Assembly: GCA_018969165.1 (NCBI GenBank)
Contig: JAGWYX010000046.1
Span: 1-11,326, forward strand
Source: Verrucomicrobiota bacterium
Lineage (GTDB): Bacteria; Verrucomicrobiota; Verrucomicrobiia; Limisphaerales; JAGWYX01
DNA: 11,326 nucleotides
Direction of reading: 5' to 3'
Part shown: positions 5,832 through 11,326 of the stretch, piece after piece
Position numbering within the stretch: position 1 is the first letter of the stretch
Layout: each line of letters opens with the position of its first letter
Program-made: the position numbers and the translations under genes
The notes under the pieces: model-generated
What the model was told of the DNA's origin: nothing
Seen by the model: the letters and a program-made list of their open reading frames with translations, nothing else
Databases searched by the model: none

Positions 5832-8800
5832 TCAAGGCAAGGGCGAGGAGAGCGGCAAACCGGTATTGAGAATCGTCACCGTGGCCGCGCTCGGCGAACC
5901 CACCTGGTAACCCGGATCATTGCTCAAGCTGAGCGTCACCAATTCCGGCGCCTCGATCAGGGCGTCACTCGACGCGACTACCGTGACCGTCGCCGTGCTG
6001 GCTCCCGCGGGGAAGGTCACCGAGGCAGGCAATTGCTGATAGTCGGAGCCGTTCACCGCGTTGCCACTCAAGGTATAGTTGACGGTTAAAGCCGTGCTGG
6101 TATCGCCGCTGCGCGAGAGGGTGAACTGGCCGTTAATCGGTCCAATCTCCGAAGCCACCGGCGAGGTGGTGTTGACCGTCACCGTGGGCGGCGGCGGCGC
6201 GTTGTTGACCTGGATAGTGCCGGTCTTGGTGCTGCTGGCGCCGGCGCCCGAGACGGTCAGGGTGACGGTGTAGGTTCCGGCACTGGCATAGGTATGCGAT
6301 GGGTTCTGGGTCGAGCTATGCGCCGAGCCATCGCCGAAGTTCCAGTCCCAACCGCTGACGGTGCCGGTGGACTTATCGGTGAATTGGACCGTCAGGGGCG
6401 CGTTGCCGGAGGTTGGGCTGGCGGCGAAGTTGGCCACGGGCGGTGGCGGCGGTGGCGGCGGGTTAGTAACCTGGATGGTGCCGCTGGTGCTGTTGGTGGC
6501 GCCGCCGCTGCCAGTGACGGTCAGGGTGACCGTAAACGTGCCCGCATTGGTATAAGTATGCGTAGGATTCTGGATTGGACTGTGGGGCGAGTTGTCGCCA
6601 AAATTCCAATCCCACGCCGTGATGTTGCCGGTGGATTGATCGAAAAACTTCACGGTCATAGGGGCCTGGCCGGAGATGGGATAAGCTCCGAATTTGGCCA
6701 CCGGCGGTGAGGCTGGCGGCGGTGGGGCGGCATTGACTTGGATGGTTGCGCTCTTGCTGTTGGTGGTTCCGCCGCTGCCAGTGACGGTCAAGGTTGCCGT
6801 GAATGTGCCGGCATTGGTGTAAGTGTGAGTGGGGTTCTGCGTCGAGCTATCGGGTGACCCATCGCCGAAGTTCCAGTCCCAGGCGGTGATGCTGCCGGTG
6901 GACTTATCGTTGAATTGCACGGCCAGGGGCGCCGTGCCCGAGGTCGGGTTGGCGGTGAAATTGGCCACGGGTGGCGAGGAAGGTGGTGGTGTGCTGTTGA
7001 CCTGGATGGTTGCGCTCTTGCTATTGGTGGCGCCGCCGCTGCCAGTGACGGTCAAGGTCACCGTGAAGGTGCCGGAATTGGTGTAAGTGTGGGTGGGATT
7101 CTGCGTCGAGCTGTCGGGTGACCCATCGCCGAAGCTCCAGTCCCAGGCGGTGATGCCGCCGTTGGACTTATCGGTGAATTGAACGGCCAAGGGCGCCGTA
7201 CCCGAGGTCGGGCTGGCGGTGAAGTCGGCGGTCACCGTTGCGGGCGGCGGCGAAGTCGAGCCGGACAGGGCCTTGAACAGGTTAAGCCGTCCGCCGGTGA
7301 TGGTTTTGCCGGCCAAGGAGGGGAGCGGGTCTGTTCCATTCAAGACCCGGGCGATGATTTGTTTATAAGTTTCATCGGGGTAATGGGCCCAGACCACGGC
7401 GCAGGCGCCGGAGACGTGGGCCGCCGCCATCGAGGTGCCGCTCATGGCGACATAGTTGCTATCATTCTGGTAATACGTTGAGAAGATATCCTGTCCCGGG
7501 GCGCCCAGGTGCACGCTCTTGGCGCCATAGTTGGAATAGACCGAGAGTTGATCGTTACGCCCGGTCGAGGCCACCGAGATGACGTTATCCAGGTCGGTAT
7601 AACTGGCGGGATAGATGGCGTTGGGGCCGTCGTTGTCATCCTGGGAATTGCCCGCGGCGGCGACGAAGATAATGCCGGCGTCGCGGGCATTGGCGATGGC
7701 GTCGTGGAGGGCGGCGGAATTGAAGTTAGTGGTGCCCCAACTGGCGTTGATAATTTTGGCGCCATGATCGCGGGCGTAATTGATGCAGGTGATCGCGCCG
7801 GAGATGCTGCCGTTGCCCTGGGAATCGATGAACTTGCATTCCATGAGTTGGGCGGTCCAGGCGACGCCGACGATGCCGACGCTGTTATTGCCGACGGCGC
7901 CGATGGTGCCGCTGACGTGCGTGCCGTGACCGAAGTCGTCCCAGGGATCATTGCTGCCGGTCAGGGCGTTGATACCGTGATTGGTCCCGCCGGGTTGAGT
8001 CCACATGTTGGCGGCGAGATCCTCGTGGGTGTAGCGCACGCCGGTGTCCAGGATGGCAACGATGATATTGGTGGCGGTATGCTGGAGGTCCCAGGCATCC
8101 GGCGCGTCGATGTCGGCCCCCGGGGTGCCGCCGAGCTGACCGGTGTTATGCAGCGCCCACAGCGAGCCGTCCCAGTAGCGAAAGTCGTTTGGCGTCAGCA
8201 AGAGTTGGACGGCGTAGTCGGGTTCGGCGTAAGCGACCGTGCCGCTCTGCTGGTAGGCGGCGATGAGTTGCTGGGCGGTTTGGCCGGCGGGAACCTGGAG
8301 GACCTGGAGGTTGCCCATGGCGGGGAAGCTCTGGAGCACCTGGGTGCCCAGAAGCAGATTCACCGCGGCCAGATCAATGCCGGCCTTGGGCTTGACCAGG
8401 ATGCGATCGGGGCGGAACCCGCCGGCATCCAGCGGCATCAGGTTGCCGCCAGTGCCCAGGGCCACGCCGCCTTCCAGGCCAGCCACCGGCCCGCGCATGG
8501 CCCGGTAAAAACGGTGCTCAAAGCCGCTTGCCTGCGGGTCGGTGAAATCCAGGCGGCCGTCGCCGCCGGCGAGATTGGTGACCAGGGAGACCCAGAAGGT
8601 GAAGTCCGGCGAGGCCTGGATGACGTAAGGTGCGAAGGGCGCGCCCTGGAGGTGGAGATGGAAGTGAGGCCCGGCCGAACCGGCGAGGCTGTCAGCCGCC
8701 AATTGGGGAGGGGCGACGGTGGCCACGGCGGCGTTGGGCGAAGCGGAGCTGTTGTTCTGGGCAAAGCCCGTCGCCACCAGGGAAAGCCAGATCATCCCGC

Positions 8801-8879
8801 CCGTCAGGAGGGCGGAGGCGCGGCGGGGCGCGTGGGCCCGCGCGCTCGAGTTTGCATCAGCGAGGGGAAGTGTGTTCAT
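5832..8879 (-). CDS. Secreted subtilisin-family (S8) serine protease with four PKD domains and a Calx-beta-like domain
   Basis: The product has 1015 residues. Residues 1-41 are a signal peptide with a long basic n-region, then MIWLSLVATGFAQ. Residues 71-127 form a small module (YVIQASPDFTFW ... RLDFTDP ... RFYRA). Residues 157-225 look like an S8 propeptide (DRILVKPKAG ... YAEPDYAVQ). The catalytic domain (about 232-540) has the triad Asp278 (AILDTGV), His318 (FGHGTHVSGT) and Ser483 (SGTSMAAAHVSG), with oxyanion Asn411 (AAAGN). Four PKD domains follow, near 549-628, 637-716, 725-804 and 813-893, each with WDW(N/S)FGD and joined by Pro-rich linkers. A Calx-beta-like domain (897-1008) ends the protein; no sorting tail is seen. 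It is probably an extracellular degradative enzyme, with PKD domains often aiding binding to insoluble substrates. The ATG at 8879 is chosen because it yields a signal peptide; the frame is open to 9170 but that part has no signal and poor coding character. No clear Shine-Dalgarno. Confidence 0.93.
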   Translation of the reverse strand: MNTLPLADANSSARAHAPRRASALLTGGMIWLSLVATGFAQNNSSASPNAAVATVAPPQLAADSLAGSAGPHFHLHLQGAPFAPYVIQASPDFTFWVSLVTNLAGGDGRLDFTDPQASGFEHRFYRAMRGPVAGLEGGVALGTGGNLMPLDAGGFRPDRILVKPKAGIDLAAVNLLLGTQVLQSFPAMGNLQVLQVPAGQTAQQLIAAYQQSGTVAYAEPDYAVQLLLTPNDFRYWDGSLWALHNTGQLGGTPGADIDAPDAWDLQHTATNIIVAILDTGVRYTHEDLAANMWTQPGGTNHGINALTGSNDPWDDFGHGTHVSGTIGAVGNNSVGIVGVAWTAQLMECKFIDSQGNGSISGAITCINYARDHGAKIINASWGTTNFNSAALHDAIANARDAGIIFVAAAGNSQDDNDGPNAIYPASYTDLDNVISVASTGRNDQLSVYSNYGAKSVHLGAPGQDIFSTYYQNDSNYVAMSGTSMAAAHVSGACAVVWAHYPDETYKQIIARVLNGTDPLPSLAGKTITGGRLNLFKALSGSTSPPPATVTADFTASPTSGTAPLAVQFTDKSNGGITAWDWSFGDGSPDSSTQNPTHTYTNSGTFTVTLTVTGSGGATNSKSATIQVNSTPPPSSPPVANFTANPTSGTAPLAVQFNDKSTGSITAWDWNFGDGSPDSSTQNPTHTYTNAGTFTATLTVTGSGGTTNSKSATIQVNAAPPPPASPPVAKFGAYPISGQAPMTVKFFDQSTGNITAWDWNFGDNSPHSPIQNPTHTYTNAGTFTVTLTVTGSGGATNSTSGTIQVTNPPPPPPPPVANFAASPTSGNAPLTVQFTDKSTGTVSGWDWNFGDGSAHSSTQNPSHTYASAGTYTVTLTVSGAGASSTKTGTIQVNNAPPPPTVTVNTTSPVASEIGPINGQFTLSRSGDTSTALTVNYTLSGNAVNGSDYQQLPASVTFPAGASTATVTVVASSDALIEAPELVTLSLSNDPGYQVGSPSAATVTILNTGLPLSSPLP
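6203..7235 (-). repeat. Four tandem PKD-domain coding repeats, period about 264 bp
   Basis: Each unit encodes about 80 residues plus a Pro-rich linker. The two 5'-most units (about 6970-7235 and 6730-6970) are close to identical over long stretches at the DNA level. They share, for example, the blocks around the codons for TGSGG, SPDSSTQNPTHTYTN and the WDW core. The third is more diverged (DNSPHSPIQ, GAYPISGQAP) and the fourth more still. This suggests recent duplication at the protease-proximal end of the array. Confidence 0.88.
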
Positions 8880-8927
8880 AGGCAGCGGGGGGCCGTGGAA
8901 GCGAAGGCTGGACTCGGGGAAGACCCC

Positions 8928-8953
8928 CGGCGCGTTTTGGGTAAAACGCGCCG
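8928..8953. promoter_or_regulatory. Perfect 11-bp hairpin about 50 nt before the protease ATG
   Basis: CGGCGCGTTTT (8928-8938) and AAAACGCGCCG (8943-8953) are exact complements around a 4-nt loop (GGGT on the + strand). If transcribed it would be a stable 5'-UTR stem ahead of the protease. There is no U-tract after it, so it is not a standard terminator. An operator or mRNA-stability element is possible; the sequence does not discriminate. Confidence 0.6.
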
Positions 8954-9268
8954 AGGGCCGGTGTGACCTCAGGCTCGAGGCGGAAAGGCGCATGAAAACC
9001 GCCGCGAACCCTCTAACCCGATTGATCGAGCCAGACCCGACGGGCGACAATTCCGCCGTCTGATCCAACCCGTCGGCCGCGCGTGCGCCGCGGCCGAAAT
9101 TCTGTGTCTGACGAGCGTCGTTCCTGCCCGAGGTTTGCTCGGGTGCGCTCGGTTCAATTCTCAAAAGCACGAGCCGATACTAAAGCCTGAGCCCTGCCAG
9201 CCGGTAGGGGGGTGAAAACCTGAAACGGCGGGTTTTGCTACCCCAAAACGGCGGCGGCGGCGCGAGCG

Positions 9269-9311
9269 AAAAAAAAGAACTCCCGGGAGCCAAGCCAAGC
9301 ATCCCAGGAGT
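9269..9311 (-). terminator. Intrinsic terminator downstream of the SHOCT-repeat gene
   Basis: Minus-strand RNA: ACUCCUGGGA (9311-9302), a 13-nt loop containing two UUGGC units, UCCCGGGAGU (9288-9279), then UC and eight U (9276-9269). The stem is 10 bp with one U-G wobble. It is about 210 nt after the stop of the gene at 9522 and 390 nt before the protease start. It therefore most simply ends that upstream transcript and separates it from the protease unit, or it ends an independent small RNA. Confidence 0.82.
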
Positions 9312-9521
9312 CTTGCGAAGGCCGGCCCCCGACGGGGAGAAACATACGAAGACCCATCGTGGGCCAGCAAAGCCACCTTACTCCAGGCGCGGGAAATGAA
9401 CAGCAGGGTAGAAACCTGAAAGACACGCGGCACGGACCCCAGGCCAGGTAAGGTCCACCCGCGCCGGCATCGTTTTACCGCGCAGTCCAGAAGTGAACGT
9501 GGGTGCCAACGCATGAAGCGT

Positions 9522-10355
9522 TTACGGTTGTGGCAGCGCGAGGATACGGGCGCGTTGCTCCTGGTACTGGCGAGGCGTGATTTTGTCCTGCTGGTACTGC
9601 CGGAGCAATTCGTCCAATTGCTCGGTCTTGGATTTGCCGGCGGAGGTCGCATATTCTCGGCCGGTGCGGCTGCCGGTCGGCTGGAGCAGGCGCGACTGGG
9701 GGACGGACTCCTCGGTCGAGGCGGACGACGGCGGAAAGGATTGCTGCAACTCAGTCAGTTCGCGCCGAGTCAGCGGAGAGTAGAGCCGCGCATAATCCTG
9801 GTTGAGCCGGCGGTGGAGGTCCCGGGCTTCGACGCCGCTGATTCGCCCTTGGTAAAACTGGCGGTCGATTTCGTCGGCGACCTGTTCCTTGGCGCGGAGT
9901 TTGATCTGCTCGTATTGGCTGGCGCTGATTCGGCCCTGGAAATAAAGCCGCTGCAGCTCGTCCACCGCCTGCGCATTGAGGACGGACAGGTCCCGTTGCT
10001 CGGGCATGACGCCCGGGGGCCGGGCGGAAGCCGCCTGCATTGGCGTTGGTTGGTCGGCAGACAGGGTCGAGAAGGCCGCCGCATATTGCTGGTTGGCGGC
10101 GTCGGTCTGGCGGCGGCATTCCAGTTGGCTGATGTCGCCCCGATTATAGGCCTGCTGGGTCTGGTCGAGCCGCTGGTGGAGGGCGTGGGATTTGCGCTGT
10201 TCGTATTCCGAGGCGCTGAGGTGGCCCTGGAGATACTGCTGCTGCAAAGTGGCCAGCTTTTGACCCAGGTCGGGCTCGACGCCCTCGAGTCGGCTGGCTG
10301 GCAGGAGTAGGCTGGTGACCGCCACGGCCAGCAGGAGAGGTCTGATCGTCTTCAT
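9522..10355 (-). CDS. Secreted protein with five SHOCT-like repeats
   Basis: The product has 277 residues. MKTIRPLLLAVAVTSLLLPASRLEG is a signal peptide. Five segments follow the short two-helix SHOCT-type pattern 'L..L...Y..G.IS...YE..R..'. They are residues 32-59 (LATLQQQYLQGHLSASEYEQRK), 62-90 (TQQAYNRGDISQLECRR), 130-156 (LQRLYFQGRISASQYEQIK), 159-187 (IDRQFYQGRISGVEARDLHRR) and 246-273 (LDELLRQYQQDKITPRQYQEQR). Gln/Pro/Ser-rich linkers separate the second from the third and the fourth from the fifth. SHOCT modules normally occur once at a protein's C-terminus and are thought to mediate oligomerisation. A periplasmic or surface protein made almost only of them has no function I can assign. 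The ATG at 10355 is chosen for the signal peptide; upstream in-frame ATGs at 10361 and 10421 add a basic extension. No clear Shine-Dalgarno. Weak similarity to SHOCT makes the domain label tentative. Confidence 0.8.
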   Translation of the reverse strand: MKTIRPLLLAVAVTSLLLPASRLEGVEPDLGQKLATLQQQYLQGHLSASEYEQRKSHALHQRLDQTQQAYNRGDISQLECRRQTDAANQQYAAAFSTLSADQPTPMQAASARPPGVMPEQRDLSVLNAQAVDELQRLYFQGRISASQYEQIKLRAKEQVADEIDRQFYQGRISGVEARDLHRRLNQDYARLYSPLTRRELTELQQSFPPSSASTEESVPQSRLLQPTGSRTGREYATSAGKSKTEQLDELLRQYQQDKITPRQYQEQRARILALPQP

Positions 10356-10422
10356 AGGCATTCGGGGTTGGACCGCTGCTGCCGGCTGCCAGCGTTCAGT
10401 CTTGCGGGCAACCGGCCGCACC

Positions 10423-10487
10423 GGTGTTTACGCTAATCTCCCTCAGAGCGGCCCGGCGGTCCAAAAAACCGATGGTAGGTAAACACC
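10423..10487. repeat. Perfect 9-bp inverted repeat (GGTGTTTAC/GTAAACACC) 47 nt apart
   Basis: GGTGTTTAC at 10423-10431 and GTAAACACC at 10479-10487 are exact complements in a spacer with GC-rich and A-rich parts. The similarity extends with a one-base gap (GGTGTTTACGCTA against GGTGTTTACCTA). It lies 68 bp upstream of the SHOCT-repeat start. It may be a pair of operator half-sites, a long hairpin, or the ends of a tiny MITE. No target-site duplication is seen. Confidence 0.55.
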
Positions 10488-10593
10488 TTAAATTTGGATG
10501 AAGCCCCAAGCCGCCGTGAATGAGGCCAAGGGGTGAATACCGCCCGCCGGCCAGAGGGTCCTTGCGGAGGAAAGAGACTCCAGCACCAGCCGA

Positions 10594-10716
10594 TCTCCTT
10601 TTGGAGCGCGGGTCTGCGACCCGCAGCGGCGGCGAATTGGACGGGACCTGGAATCATCTTCAACCCCAATTGCAGGGTGAGCGCGCTGCGGCTCACCGAG
10701 CCGCGCTCGGGCCAAA
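10594..10716. repeat. Cluster of GC-rich palindromes resembling interspersed repeat DNA
   Basis: GCGGGTC-TGC-GACCCGC (10608-10624) forms a 7-bp hairpin. Further on, GGTGAGC (10676-10682) pairs with GCTCACC (10691-10697), and alternatively CGGCTC (10689-10694) pairs with GAGCCG (10698-10703), with GAGCG/CGCTC outside it. These two folds are mutually exclusive. Sequences of this type recur many times in large verrucomicrobial genomes as I recall them, so an old interspersed repeat is more likely than a dedicated regulator. Confidence 0.55.
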
Positions 10717-10764
10717 ATTGCTGCGCCAGAACTTTGCTGGAATTTGACTTGCTTGCGGCGAGTT

Positions 10765-11326
10765 TCACGCCTCGAGGCCTCGCGCCGGGGCGGCTAGCTT
10801 CAGTTGGGACTTGAGGAGTCGGGAGGTGCCTTCCTGATCCAGGCAACTGCGGACGGTCTGGACCAGGGCGCTGGCGCTATAGGGTTTGGGAATGAAGTTG
10901 AAGCCGGGCTTCAGCGGGAGGTCGCGCGGGATCGAGTCCACGTTATAGCCGCTGGTGAAAACGACCTTGAGCTGGGGCCGTTTGGCCTGCAGTTGCCAGG
11001 CCAGGTCCTGGCCCCCCAGATCGCCCGGCATCGCCACGTCGGTCAGCAGCAGATCGACCTTGCCCTCCTGCTTTTCCCAGATCGCCAGCGCCTCGGTCCC
11101 GGAGCCGGCCTGCAGAATCTGGTAGCCGTAGCGTTCCAGGATGGACTGGGCCAGGGCGCGCAGGAGCGGATCATCCTCGACCAGGAGAATGGTTTCTTTG
11201 CCGCCGCGGATCAGGTCGGGCGTGCTTTCGACGGCAGGCAACTCGACGGCCTGGTCCCGGATCGGGAGGTAGATCTTGAAGGTGGCGCCGCGCTCGACTT
11301 CGCGGAAGACGTCGATCCAGCCCTGG
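10765..11326 (-). CDS. Hybrid sensor histidine kinase, C-terminal part (ATPase end plus receiver)
   Basis: The frame is open to the window edge, so the N-terminal sensor and most of the kinase lie outside; 186 residues are visible. The first 22 (QGWIDVFREVERGATFKIYL) match the last strand of an HATPase_c domain (GWI.V.SE...GT.F.IYLP). After a short linker, a CheY-like receiver begins at ETILLVEDDP. Its phospho-acceptor Asp is in LLLTDVAMPG (residue 96 of the visible part), it has FTSGYN, and the conserved Lys is in FIPKPYS (residue 147). The C-terminus is a short basic tail. Such kinases end in a receiver that either relays phosphate or modulates the kinase. A TTG at 11241 falls between the two domains and is not a real start. 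The substrate or signal cannot be inferred from this end. Confidence 0.92.
   Translation of the reverse strand, partial: QGWIDVFREVERGATFKIYLPIRDQAVELPAVESTPDLIRGGKETILLVEDDPLLRALAQSILERYGYQILQAGSGTEALAIWEKQEGKVDLLLTDVAMPGDLGGQDLAWQLQAKRPQLKVVFTSGYNVDSIPRDLPLKPGFNFIPKPYSASALVQTVRSCLDQEGTSRLLKSQLKLAAPARGLEA

Larger units (their letters stand above)
8880..9521. other. 640-bp gap with no convincing gene, upstream of the protease
   Basis: Open frames here lack signal peptides, family motifs or plausible coding character. What is visible: a perfect 11-bp hairpin at 8928-8953, a 6-bp hairpin CCCGAG/CTCGGG at 9127-9143, a minus-strand intrinsic terminator at 9269-9311, and two copies of AAACCTGAAA (9216-9225 and 9412-9421) in similar + strand contexts. 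The minus-strand 3' UTR of the SHOCT-repeat gene, the protease promoter and perhaps a small RNA would all have to lie here. No promoter boxes were clear enough to call. Confidence 0.6.
10356..10764. other. 409-bp palindrome-rich spacer, no gene supported
   Basis: It lies between the hybrid kinase stop and the SHOCT-repeat gene. A 137-codon minus-strand open frame (10846-10433) runs through it, but it starts inside the kinase gene in another frame and its translation (Arg/Pro/Ser-rich, crossing every palindrome) looks non-coding. The region holds the 9-bp inverted repeat at 10423-10487 and the hairpin cluster at 10594-10716, both entered separately. No intrinsic terminator with a U-tract was found after the kinase. 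Confidence 0.6.

Noticed and set aside
7509..8966. 485-codon + strand open frame
   Set aside because: It is antisense to the protease catalytic domain and its signal peptide; composition is typical of a shadow frame.
9148..9162. tRNA T-arm-like GGTTCAATTC
   Set aside because: The flanking bases do not form a 5-bp T stem, and no acceptor or anticodon arm could be built around it.
8880..9170. N-terminal extension of the protease by 97 residues
   Set aside because: It would bury the signal peptide internally, and the added sequence has no motif and crosses the 11-bp hairpin.
9130..9215. Class I c-di-GMP riboswitch-like string on the + strand
   Set aside because: TAAAGCC and AGCCGGTAG recall the core, but the P1 stem with its GNRA loop is missing and no + strand gene lies downstream.
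9161..9652. 163-codon minus-strand open frame
   Set aside because: It overlaps the 3' end of the SHOCT-repeat gene in another frame and runs through an intrinsic terminator; the translation is Arg/Ser-rich without a motif.
10433..10846. 137-codon minus-strand open frame
   Set aside because: It begins inside the kinase receiver gene in another frame and passes through all the palindromes of the spacer; it is probably a repeat-derived false gene.

Overview
The window is GC-rich and densely coded. Its mix of families points to a member of the Verrucomicrobiota, most likely the Pedosphaera/Limisphaerales side. The indicators are a BspA-type leucine-rich-repeat surface protein, a PQQ-like beta-propeller protein opening with the WPQYRGP motif, a DUF3568 lipoprotein, and a recurring 'W..L.TN....F.DP....YR' module found in two unrelated secreted proteins. 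This placement comes from family knowledge, not from a marker gene. Nothing here is phage-like or plasmid-like, and there is no complete insertion sequence, tRNA, rRNA or CRISPR array.

Layout: the 3' part of an LRR_5/BspA repeat gene (2-1900, + strand) converges on a minus-strand PQQ-like beta-propeller gene (3333-2011). A bulged 19-bp inverted repeat sits at the junction and contains the beta-propeller stop codon. Upstream, also on the minus strand, is a DAHP synthase gene (4574-3561), the entry enzyme of aromatic amino acid biosynthesis. Its 170-nt leader is the most interesting part of the window. After a sigma70-like promoter comes a 28-codon reading frame with a Phe/Trp/Tyr-rich core (FSVVFWRSYF). 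Three mutually exclusive RNA stems can be drawn by hand (1:2, 2:3 and 3:4), the last being a GC-rich hairpin followed by seven U. This is the architecture of a ribosome-mediated transcription attenuator that would sense all three aromatic amino acids.

Upstream again, in transcription order on the minus strand, is a probable three-gene unit. It comprises a secreted subtilisin-family (S8) protease with four PKD domains and a Calx-beta-like domain (8879-5832), a DUF3568 lipoprotein (5796-5275), and a single-domain response regulator (5278-4793) overlapping the lipoprotein gene by 4 nt. A 640-bp gap with no convincing gene precedes the protease; it holds a strong minus-strand intrinsic terminator and a perfect 11-bp hairpin near the protease start. 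Next come a secreted protein built of five SHOCT-like repeats (10355-9522), a 409-bp palindrome-rich spacer that looks like old interspersed repeat sequence, and the C-terminal end of a hybrid histidine kinase (11326-10765) running off the window.

Taken together, most products are exported (LRR protein, beta-propeller, protease, lipoprotein, SHOCT-repeat protein). Two signalling genes lie among them, and one core-metabolism gene is apparently controlled by its own attenuator. Apart from overlap and spacing there is no evidence that these genes share one pathway.
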